DNA of 64,000 nt from Herbidospora yilanensis (GTDB taxonomy: Bacteria > Actinomycetota > Actinomycetes > Streptosporangiales > Streptosporangiaceae), in assembly GCF_001570565.1 (NCBI RefSeq), contig NZ_BBXE01000014.1, positions 124,001-188,000 on the forward strand, read 5' to 3'. Positions 1 to 6,660 of this stretch are shown piece by piece (within the stretch, counting starts at the first letter, position 1; the number at the start of each line of letters is the position of its first letter). The notes under the pieces were generated by a model. The model ran no database searches, was not told the origin of the DNA, and saw only the letters and a list, made by a program, of their open reading frames with translations. Position numbers and translations under genes: made by a program.

Positions 1-424
1 CAAGATCCTCCGGTACGCCGTCGTCCACGACTGCGGCAAGATGATCAACCCGATGCTGGTCGAGGGGCAGATCCACGGCGGCGTCGCCCAGGGCGTCGGC
101 GGGGCACTCTACGAGAAGATGGTCTACGACGAGTACGGCCAGCTCCTCAACGCCTCGTTCATGGACTTCCTGATGCCCTACGTCACCGAGATCCCCCGCA
201 TCGAGACCGACCATTTGGAGACCCCGTCCCCGCTCAACCCCCTGGGCATCAAGGGGGCCGGCGAGGCCGGGGTCATCCCGGTCTCCGCCGTCGTCGCCGG
301 CGCGGTGGAGGACGCCGAGAAGATCGTCATCGACCGGATGCCGATCTCCCCGTCCGACCTCTACGCGTTGCGCGACTCCAGCAGGACCTCCGGAGCGGTC
401 AGCCTCTTGCGGAACACCCAGTAG
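1..424 (+). CDS. coxL: CoxL-type molybdopterin hydroxylase, C-terminal fragment
   Basis: Partial: the reading frame is open at the left window edge, and 140 codons are visible. The protein is the C-terminal part of a xanthine dehydrogenase/aerobic CO dehydrogenase large subunit. The motif GIKGAGEAG carries the glutamate that acts as active-site base in this family, and GQIHGGVAQGVGGAL is a typical cofactor-side stretch. In these enzymes the subunit binds the molybdopterin (Mo-Cu in true CoxL) centre and passes electrons to FeS and FAD subunits. The CoxL signature loop lies outside the window, so CO as substrate is inferred from coxG at 4082. The last ~20 residues run antisense into the end of cydB, past where relatives usually stop. 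Confidence 0.85.
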   Translation, partial: KILRYAVVHDCGKMINPMLVEGQIHGGVAQGVGGALYEKMVYDEYGQLLNASFMDFLMPYVTEIPRIETDHLETPSPLNPLGIKGAGEAGVIPVSAVVAGAVEDAEKIVIDRMPISPSDLYALRDSSRTSGAVSLLRNTQ

Positions 425-1269
425 GTCCACGCCTGGTAGGCGATGACCCCCGGGAGCGCGATGAGGCCGATCCACGTGAGGACCGTGAGCGTGTAGGGGG
501 CCGAGGCGGCCGACTCGACCGTGAGCCCCGGCAGGGGCTCGGGGTGCAGGGCGAGGAAGGTCGCGGCGGTGGTCAGGGCGATCGTGACCGCCGTGCACCC
601 GAACGCCCACGCCTCGCGCCCGGCCCAGACGAGCGCCACCCCGGCGGCGTACGCCGCCATCGCGGCGTACGCCGGCCAGGCGTCCATCCGCCACAGGGCG
701 AAGGCGACCACCGGGACGAGCACCACGCCCGCCACCCAGGCGGTCTCGCGGGCGCGGGCCCGGACCGGGCCCCTGGTCTTCAGCGCGACGAACACGGCGC
801 CGTGCACCAGCGCGAGGCCGAGCGACAGCAGCCCGCCCATGACGGTGGCGAACGCCGACCCGAACAGCACGTTGCCGAAGATCGCCCCCCACAGGAAGGC
901 GGGCAGCACGCTGCCGGTGACGATCGCGGCGTCCACCAGCGGGGTCTCCCTGGCGCGCACCTTGCCGCGCCATTCGAGCCCCACGCCGCGCACGATCAGC
1001 CCCAGGACGACCATGACGGCCGCCAGGTAGAACTGGCTGAGGAACCCGGCGTACCAGGCGGGGAAGGCGGCGAACATGGCGCCGATCGCGGTGATCAGCC
1101 ACACCTCGTTGCCGTCCCAGACCGGGCCGATGGTGCGCAGCACCTGGCGGCGCTCGGCCTCGCCGCGGGCCAGGACCGGCATCAGCGCGCCGACCCCGAA
1201 GTCGAAGCCCTCCAGGACGAAGTAGCCGGTCCAGAGGAAGGCGATCACGATGAACCAGAACGTGGTCAT
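361..1269 (-). CDS. cydB: Cytochrome bd quinol oxidase subunit II
   Basis: Subunit II of the bd-type terminal oxidase (302 aa), an integral membrane protein that stabilises the haem-bearing CydA. The opening residues, including GYFVLEGFDFGVGAL, and the segment RTIGPVWDGNEVWL are hallmark CydB sequences. About eight hydrophobic segments follow. It starts with ATG 11 nt after the cydA stop, so the two form an operon. Its 3' end overlaps the end of the coxL-type gene on the other strand by 64 bp, so convergent transcripts would be antisense there. The length is slightly short for CydB but no conserved block is missing. Confidence 0.95.
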   Translation of the reverse strand: MTTFWFIVIAFLWTGYFVLEGFDFGVGALMPVLARGEAERRQVLRTIGPVWDGNEVWLITAIGAMFAAFPAWYAGFLSQFYLAAVMVVLGLIVRGVGLEWRGKVRARETPLVDAAIVTGSVLPAFLWGAIFGNVLFGSAFATVMGGLLSLGLALVHGAVFVALKTRGPVRARARETAWVAGVVLVPVVAFALWRMDAWPAYAAMAAYAAGVALVWAGREAWAFGCTAVTIALTTAATFLALHPEPLPGLTVESAASAPYTLTVLTWIGLIALPGVIAYQAWTYWVFRKRLTAPEVLLESRNA

Positions 1270-1280
1270 GTCAGGGCACC

Positions 1281-2711
1281 TCAGTACATCAGGGTCGGGA
1301 CGCGGCGTTCGGTCTCGTCGGGCACCACGGCCGGCATCGGCTCGTCGGGGCCCGCCTTGACGTGCCGGATCAGCAGCACCGCCTCGGCGACCGCGAGGAC
1401 GCCGTACACGAGGGTGAACAGGCCCAGCGAGATCGCGACCTCGGTCAGGCTCACCCCGGGCGACACGCTCGCCGCGGTGAGCAGCTCACCCTGGACGGTC
1501 CAGGGCTGGCGGCCGATCTCGCTCAGCAGCCAGCCGGAGATGATCGCCGCGATCGGCAGCGGCAGCGCCAGCACGCACAGCCGGGCGAACCAGGTCGGCA
1601 CGGGCCGGGCCCGCCGGCCCCGGCCCCGGGTCAGGAACAGCCCGAGGAAGGCCAGCCCGACCGTGGCCATGCCGAACACGATCATCACCCGGAAGGACAG
1701 GTAGACGATCGGCAGGTTCGGCACGTAGTCGCCGGGCCCGAACTGGGCCACCAGGCGCTGCTGGATGTCGTCGATGCCCTGGACGGTGGCGTTGGGGTCG
1801 TGCGCGGCCAGCAGGCTCAGCATGTTGGGGACCTCGATCCCCGGCACCGGCGAGAACGGCGCCCCGGCGGTGTCGTGCCGCAGCCCCTCGGCGGCGGCCA
1901 GCTTCATCGGCTGCTGCGTGTGCAGCAGTTGCCCCGACATGTCCCCGGTCAGCGCGACGATCGCCCCCGCGACGGCCGTCATCACCAGCGCGCCGCGCAG
2001 CGCCGACCGCCACATGCCGGCTTCGCGGCGCATCGGCACGGTGACGTCGCCGAAGTCCCTCCGGCGGGGGATCAGGCCGGTGGCGTCACGCTCCCGCAGG
2101 ATCCGGTATCCGGCCACCGCCAGCACGAACCCGCCGGCCACCACGAACGACCCGGCCACCACGTGGGGGACCTGCGCGAGCGCGGTCGAGTTGGTCAGCA
2201 CCGCCCACAGGTCGGTCATCCGGGCCTTGCCGTCGACCACCTCGTAGCCGACCGGGTGCTTCATCCAGGCGTTCGCGGCCAGGATGAAGTAGGCCGACAG
2301 GTTGGACCCGATGACGGCCGCCCAGATCGTGGCCAGGTGGAGCTTCTTGGGCAGCTTGTCCCACCCGAAGATCCACAATCCCAGGAACGTCGACTCCAGG
2401 AAGAACGCCAGCAGTGCCTCCAGGGCCAGCGGCGCCCCGAAGACGTCGCCGACGAAGATGGAGTACTCGCTCCAGTTCATGCCGAACTGGAACTCCTGCA
2501 CGATGCCGGTGACCACACCCATCGCGAAGTTGATCAGGAACAGCTTGCCGAAGAACTTCGTCAGCGTCAGGTAGTGCTCTTTGCCCGTGCGGTACCAGGC
2601 GGTCTGCAGGCCGGCGACGAACACGCCCAGCCCGATGGTCAGCGGTACGAAAAGAAAGTGGTAGACGGTGGTCACCCCGAACTGCCACCGTGCCAGGTCC
2701 AAAGCGTCCAT
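1281..2711 (-). CDS. cydA: Cytochrome bd quinol oxidase subunit I
   Basis: Haem-carrying subunit of cytochrome bd (476 aa). It oxidises menaquinol and reduces O2 to water with high oxygen affinity. His18 in TTVYHFLFVPLTIGL matches the haem ligand near the N-terminus. The helix with EALLAFFLEST carries the two conserved glutamates of the proton/haem site, and GRQPW marks the quinol-site region. The Q-loop looks like the short type. ATG start with a GGAGGG ribosome-binding site (2721-2726) 9 nt upstream. First gene of the cydAB operon. A striking triple inverted-repeat array at 2731-2779 lies just upstream and probably controls it. Confidence 0.96.
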   Translation of the reverse strand: MDALDLARWQFGVTTVYHFLFVPLTIGLGVFVAGLQTAWYRTGKEHYLTLTKFFGKLFLINFAMGVVTGIVQEFQFGMNWSEYSIFVGDVFGAPLALEALLAFFLESTFLGLWIFGWDKLPKKLHLATIWAAVIGSNLSAYFILAANAWMKHPVGYEVVDGKARMTDLWAVLTNSTALAQVPHVVAGSFVVAGGFVLAVAGYRILRERDATGLIPRRRDFGDVTVPMRREAGMWRSALRGALVMTAVAGAIVALTGDMSGQLLHTQQPMKLAAAEGLRHDTAGAPFSPVPGIEVPNMLSLLAAHDPNATVQGIDDIQQRLVAQFGPGDYVPNLPIVYLSFRVMIVFGMATVGLAFLGLFLTRGRGRRARPVPTWFARLCVLALPLPIAAIISGWLLSEIGRQPWTVQGELLTAASVSPGVSLTEVAISLGLFTLVYGVLAVAEAVLLIRHVKAGPDEPMPAVVPDETERRVPTLMY

Positions 2712-2730
2712 GGTCGGTCCCCCTCCGGAT

Positions 2731-2779
2731 GCTCTACGGGGCGTAGTGCTACCTCAAGTAGTACTACAGCTTGTAGAGC
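2731..2779. promoter_or_regulatory. Triple CTAC-N5-GTAG operator array upstream of cydA
   Basis: Three copies of the inverted repeat CTAC-N5-GTAG lie at 2734-2746, 2749-2761 and 2764-2776. The period is exactly 15 bp and only 2 bp separate the copies. The outermost arms extend to GCTCTAC and GTAGAGC, so all 49 bp are close to symmetrical about 2755. The array ends ~20 nt before the cydA start codon and must overlap or follow the promoter, so a repressor bound here would block cydAB. The half-sites resemble those described for BlaI/MecI-family repressors in mycobacteria; that assignment is from memory and unproven. Confidence 0.7.
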
Positions 2780-2824
2780 TCAACCTCCGGTGTCTGCTGC
2801 GATCTTCGTCACATACGTGGCACG

Positions 2825-2862
2825 ACCGGGATCCGGGGCTCTCCCAACCCCCGGATCCCGGT
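2825..2862. terminator. Perfect 14-bp inverted repeat, 10-nt loop
   Basis: Arms ACCGGGATCCGGGG (2825-2838) and its exact complement (2849-2862). It lies downstream of the deacetylase gene and upstream of the cydA regulatory array, so it probably ends leftward transcription before cydAB. No T-tract follows on either side, as is common for actinobacterial hairpin terminators. Confidence 0.5.
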
Positions 2863-3048
2863 GCTCACAACCCCCGTTGCGGTATCGAGAATGCCGCCCC
2901 GGGTGTCCCGGCCGACAGGGACGGGCGCCCTGTCCGCGCGGGATTTCCCACGCCACCGAATGTCCCGCACCGGGACCCGTGAGGGCGTCCGCCGGGAGGC
3001 TGATTGGGGGGTACACCGCGCGGGTGAGATGTCCCGGGCCGCCGATCG

Positions 3049-3879
3049 TCAGGACGGGGCGGGGAGGAGCTCGTCCAGATAGGCGCCCAGGTCGCCGAAG
3101 GAGAACCCGCGCCTCTCCACCTTCCGCACCAGCCGGGTGAAGTCCTTCGCCAGCGGCGGCCGGAAGTGCAGCAGCAGGATGTCGCCCGGATGGAGCCGCT
3201 TGTCGGGGGTCTGGTACGCGATCCGCGCGTTCGTCTGGACCGAGGCCGTCCACAACACCATGGCCCGCATGCCGCACTCTTCGGCGGCGGTCAGCGTGGT
3301 GGTGTTCCACGAGCCGAAGGGCGGCCGGAACAGCTCCGGCGCCCTGCCGACGTGCCTTCTGATGGTCTTCGCCGCGCCGCAGATCTCCGCCTTCTGCGCC
3401 TCCAGGCCGAGGGTGCGCAGGTCGGGGTGGGTGAGGGTGTGGTTCTCGATCGCCACGCCCAGGTCCTTGAAGTAGGGCCAGCCGCCCGCCCCGACGTACG
3501 TCCAGCCCTGCCCGGCCTCCTGGCCGCCCCTGGCCTCGACGGCGTCCCGGGTCGGGAAGACGGTGATCGGGATCCCGCGCTCCCGGACGATCCGGGCGAA
3601 CCCCGGATCCTGCTCCCAGCCGTCGTCGATGGTGAGGAAGACGACGTTCCGCTCGGTCGGGACGCTGCTGATGACCGGGAACCCGTCCCGCTTCATCCGG
3701 CGCACCTCACCCGGCCGCGGCAGCCCGCTCGGCGTGGGAGACGGGGACGGCGACGACGAGGGGGCCGCCGGTTCCGGCGGCGGGATGACGGGCGGCGGGG
3801 GAGCGGCCAGGGGCGCCGAACAGGCGCTCAGCACGAGGGCCGGCAGGATGATCGCGAAGGCCCGGCGCATGACGCGCAA
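3049..3879 (-). CDS. Lipoprotein polysaccharide deacetylase (CE4/NodB)
   Basis: Predicted surface lipoprotein (276 aa) that removes N-acetyl groups from a cell-wall or exopolysaccharide. The signal peptide ends in the lipobox LSAC (Cys20). A Pro/Ser-rich linker spans residues ~22-57 and the NodB fold fills the rest. Catalytic motif 1 is TIDDGW (Asp85, Asp86), metal-binding motif 2 is HTLTH (His147, His151), and motif 3 is RPPFGSWN. The chosen start is TTG at 3879 because GGAGG sits 6 nt upstream. ATG at 3870 would also give a good signal peptide but is 15 nt from that site. Monocistronic as far as visible. Confidence 0.88.
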   Translation of the reverse strand: MRVMRRAFAIILPALVLSACSAPLAAPPPPVIPPPEPAAPSSSPSPSPTPSGLPRPGEVRRMKRDGFPVISSVPTERNVVFLTIDDGWEQDPGFARIVRERGIPITVFPTRDAVEARGGQEAGQGWTYVGAGGWPYFKDLGVAIENHTLTHPDLRTLGLEAQKAEICGAAKTIRRHVGRAPELFRPPFGSWNTTTLTAAEECGMRAMVLWTASVQTNARIAYQTPDKRLHPGDILLLHFRPPLAKDFTRLVRKVERRGFSFGDLGAYLDELLPAPS

Positions 3880-4081
3880 TCCTAGCCTCCGGGTGCCGGA
3901 ACCGAGGGCCGCGCACGAGCGCGGGAGGAGCCGGGATTCGGCCGGGCGCCGGTCTACGCTGGAGATCGTCGCCGGGGTTGGTGAACATCTGCACGGTGTC
4001 CGCGCCCCCGGGCGGCAGATGTTGCCGTACTCGCCGGTCGCCTGGATTCTCTAGTGTGCTCGGCAACCGAGGGAGGTGGCC

Positions 4082-4732
4082 GTGAAGGTCGTCGGCAGTG
4101 CCCTGATCGGGGCGGAACGGTCGAAGGTCTGGGACGCTCTGCAGGATCCCGCCGTGCTGGTGCGCACCATTCCCGGCTGCCAGCGCCTGGAGGCGGTCGG
4201 GAGCGACGTCTACACCATGACCGTCTCGGCGGGGGTGGCGTCCATCAAGGGGATCTACCAGGGACAGGTGGCGCTCACCGACCCCGAGGAGCCGGAGGCC
4301 TTCGTGCTGAAGGCCCGCGGGCAGGGGGCGCCCGGCACGGTCGACGCCACCGTCCGGGTGCGGCTCACCGAGGAGGACGGCGGCACCCGCGTCGACTACG
4401 ACGCCGACGCCGTCGTGGGCGGCATGGTCGGCGGGGTCGGGCAGCGGATGCTCACCTCCGTCGCCAAGAAGATGGCGGGGGAGTTCTTCACCGCCGTCGA
4501 GAAGGACATCCTCGCGCTGCCCGCGATCTTCCCCGGCGCACCGATCCCCGTGGAGGGACAACCCGTGGGGGAGGCGGCCGTCTTCACCCGCGTGGAGGCC
4601 CCGGCGGCCGGTCCCGTCCCTGATCGCGGCACCCGCGTGTGGCCCGTTCTGGCCGCTTTCGGGATGGGTGCCGGGATCGCCCTGGGAAGCGCCGTCATCG
4701 GCTGGCTTCTCGGTCGTGCGGCGAAACGGTAG
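4082..4732 (+). CDS. coxG: CoxG, SRPBCC-fold CO dehydrogenase accessory protein
   Basis: CoxG family protein (216 aa). Residues ~1-150 form the SRPBCC (START-like) lipid-binding fold. Near the C-terminus a hydrophobic segment (VLAAFGMGAGIALGSAVIGW) followed by LLGRAAKR looks like a membrane anchor. In CO-oxidising bacteria CoxG tethers the Mo-CO dehydrogenase to the membrane and handles menaquinone, which fits a coxL-type gene 3.7 kb upstream and cytochrome bd between them. GTG at 4082 is preferred because GAGGGAGG lies 5 nt upstream; GTG at 4076 would overlap that site. CoxG-like proteins also accompany other molybdenum hydroxylases, so CO specificity is not proven. Confidence 0.85.
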   Translation: MKVVGSALIGAERSKVWDALQDPAVLVRTIPGCQRLEAVGSDVYTMTVSAGVASIKGIYQGQVALTDPEEPEAFVLKARGQGAPGTVDATVRVRLTEEDGGTRVDYDADAVVGGMVGGVGQRMLTSVAKKMAGEFFTAVEKDILALPAIFPGAPIPVEGQPVGEAAVFTRVEAPAAGPVPDRGTRVWPVLAAFGMGAGIALGSAVIGWLLGRAAKR

Positions 4733-4753
4733 CGATCGGGCGATCTTTGGGCG

Positions 4754-4759
4754 TAACTT
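4754..4759 (+). promoter_or_regulatory. -10 element TAACTT of a leaderless promoter
   Basis: TANNNT hexamer 6 nt before the ATG at 4766. Transcription would begin at the start codon, and no ribosome-binding site is present. Confidence 0.5.
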
Positions 4760-4765
4760 GTCCGC

Positions 4766-5662
4766 ATGCGGGAGTCGCACGCGGAGGACGCTCGGGCAGA
4801 GGCACGACGGCTGACCACCGACCTGCTGGGGGAGGACCGTCCAACGGCGGCCACCCTCCTGAGGGAGGCGCAGGCCGTGCTCGGCCGCGAACGCACCCGA
4901 CGCGTGGCGGACCTGGTCCGTCTCGCCCCACTGACTCGGCGTTCAGCCGAACTGGCGGCCGTCGCCGCGCTCCTCGTCGGGACCGATGAGCTCGGCGGCG
5001 GTTGGTGGACCGTCAGCCGCGACGGGAAGTTGCCCGCGCCGGAAGAGGCGCTGGTCAAGGCGCGGCCGATCGAGCCGTGGGGTGACCTGACCGTTCTCGA
5101 GACGCTGGCGGCGTGGATCTCCGACGACGTCGCCGACATCCTGTGGGGGGCGCCCGTCGGCAGTGCCGACCTCAACTCCTGGCAGGCCGAAGACCGGGTG
5201 GCGGTGCCGCCCGGCGCGAAGGCCGGGGCCAGGCTGGTCGTCTCGTTCGACGCGGGCGGCCGGCTCGACGCCGTCGTGGTGCGGCGGCTCGACGACGAAC
5301 TCGGCACCAACCTCGACTTCAACTCCCTCCGGTACGCCCGCCCGGCCGAGGCCCAGTGGTCGTGGGGCGTCGCGGCCGGTCTGGGGCCGCACCCGCTGCC
5401 CGGGGAGGAGCCCGGCCCGTACGCCCGGGAGATCGACCCGGAGGCCGGCCACGTGCTGCGGGAGTGGACGATCCGCCACGGCGCCACCACCGAGGAGACC
5501 GGGCCCGCCTGGCAGACCGTCGGCGACGTCGTGGCGGCCGTGGAGCGGCTCGACTGGATGTGGCGCAGCGCCGAGTGGTTCGCCTGGTGGCGGGCCGTGT
5601 CGGCGCTCGTCGACGGGCACGACGACCAGTTGACCGAACGCCTGCACGATCTGGCCCGATAA
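4766..5662 (+). CDS. Conserved-looking hypothetical protein, 298 aa
   Basis: I do not recognise this family. It is a soluble protein with no signal peptide or membrane segment. Residues 1-60 are helical and charged, residues ~70-180 look like an alpha/beta region rich in Trp and Asp, and the C-terminus carries several Trp residues (WMWRSAEWFAWWRAV). Codon use matches neighbouring real genes. The ATG has no ribosome-binding site but a TAACTT -10 element lies 6 nt before it, so the transcript is probably leaderless. It sits 33 nt after coxG but appears to have its own promoter. Confidence 0.75.
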   Translation: MRESHAEDARAEARRLTTDLLGEDRPTAATLLREAQAVLGRERTRRVADLVRLAPLTRRSAELAAVAALLVGTDELGGGWWTVSRDGKLPAPEEALVKARPIEPWGDLTVLETLAAWISDDVADILWGAPVGSADLNSWQAEDRVAVPPGAKAGARLVVSFDAGGRLDAVVVRRLDDELGTNLDFNSLRYARPAEAQWSWGVAAGLGPHPLPGEEPGPYAREIDPEAGHVLREWTIRHGATTEETGPAWQTVGDVVAAVERLDWMWRSAEWFAWWRAVSALVDGHDDQLTERLHDLAR

Positions 5663-5708
5663 GCGCCACGCGGGAATTCGGCCGTGGCCCGTCCGGGTTG
5701 CAGCCGGT

Positions 5709-6353
5709 GTGAAAGTTGAGATCTTCTCCGACGTCGTCTGCCCGTGGTGTTACATCGGGCACACGCGGTTCCGCGCGGCCGTCCGCGCCTACGGCAAGCC
5801 CGTGCAGGTGGCCTACCGGCCCTTCCAGCTCTCCCCCGAGTCCGTCAGCGACGGCACCCCGCTCACGTCCTGGCTGGAGCGCAGGTTCGGCGGCCAGGCG
5901 CTCCAGATGATCGACCGGGTGGTCGGCGTCGCGGCCGAGGACGGTCTCGACCTCAAGTACGACAAGGCGATCGGGGCCAACACGCTGGAGGCCCACCGGC
6001 TCATCTGGCTGGCCCAGCGTGACGGCAGGGCCCCGGAGATGGCCGAGCGCCTGTTCCGGGCCCACTTCACCGACGGTCTCGACGTCGGCGACGCGGCGGT
6101 GCTGGCCGGGCTCGCCGCCGAGGTGGGGGTGGACGACACCGGCGAGGGCGCCCCGGAGGTCCGGGCGGAGCTCGACCGGGCCCGCGAGCTGGGCATCAGC
6201 GGCGTGCCGCTGTTCCTGTTCGAGGACAAGTACGCCGTCTCCGGCGCCCAGCCCGTCGACGTGCTGGTCGGGGCGCTGCGGGAGGTCGAGGAGCGGGAAC
6301 CGCTGTCGGTGCCGCGGGGCGACGCGTGCGCCGACGGTTACTGCCTCGTCTGA
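5709..6353 (+). CDS. DsbA-family oxidoreductase, FrnE-like
   Basis: Thioredoxin-fold protein of the DsbA/FrnE group (214 aa). The active site CPWC lies at residues 11-14 directly after the first beta strand. The cis-proline loop is GISGVPLFLF and an all-alpha insert fills the middle, as in FrnE. There is no signal peptide, so it acts in the cytoplasm, where FrnE-like proteins handle disulfides or dithiol redox in stress. The end carries an extra pair of cysteines (DACADGYC), which could be a second redox site. GTG start; no clear ribosome-binding site was seen. Confidence 0.88.
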   Translation: MKVEIFSDVVCPWCYIGHTRFRAAVRAYGKPVQVAYRPFQLSPESVSDGTPLTSWLERRFGGQALQMIDRVVGVAAEDGLDLKYDKAIGANTLEAHRLIWLAQRDGRAPEMAERLFRAHFTDGLDVGDAAVLAGLAAEVGVDDTGEGAPEVRAELDRARELGISGVPLFLFEDKYAVSGAQPVDVLVGALREVEEREPLSVPRGDACADGYCLV

Positions 6354-6660
6354 ACGCCGTTTGGGTCCGACCGTATCCGAGCCCGGCTCAGGTCTTCGAG
6401 CTGTGCCGGAAGCCAGGTTTTCGGGTGACTGAAAATAACCAAACGGTGCGGGCGTCCGATGTTCCGGGCAAAACCGGCTCCCCCCGGCTCCCCGTGCGGG
6501 AACCCCGCCCCCATCGGCCCCAGGGCCGCTGACCTGGGGCCGCACGGGCCCGGCCGGGCGGAGGTTCACGACGGCGCCGGGCAGGCTGTGACGAGTATTT
6601 TGGGATTCTTCGGCACAACCCGCTGATTCCCCACGTCGGGCAGGTCGGTAGAAACGGGGC
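6354..6660. other. Intergenic region upstream of hyuA
   Basis: No gene seen. It contains the hairpin at 6515-6542 and, directly before hyuA, the sequence TAGAAA 6 nt from the ATG, a near-match to the leaderless -10 pattern seen elsewhere in this window. GGGG within 5 nt of the ATG is a poor ribosome-binding site. The stretch is GC-rich and otherwise featureless. Confidence 0.5.
6515..6542 (+). terminator. Hairpin after the DsbA-family gene
   Basis: Ten-bp perfect stem CGGCCCCAGG (6515-6524) with its complement (6533-6542) and an 8-nt loop. It is ~160 nt after the upstream stop codon. A U-tract is absent. Confidence 0.45.

Larger units (their letters stand above)
2712..3048. other. Intergenic region between cydA and the deacetylase
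   Basis: No convincing gene. It holds the cydA ribosome-binding site, the triple CTAC-N5-GTAG array (2731-2779) and a perfect 14-bp hairpin (2825-2862). I looked for a Rex operator, known upstream of cyd genes in streptomycetes, and did not see one. The remaining ~185 bp towards the deacetylase shows no further structure I can name. Confidence 0.6.

Noticed and set aside
2712-2860. Rex operator upstream of cydA
   Set aside because: No TGTGAA-type palindrome resembling the known Rex site was found; the CTAC/GTAG array is the only strong repeat.
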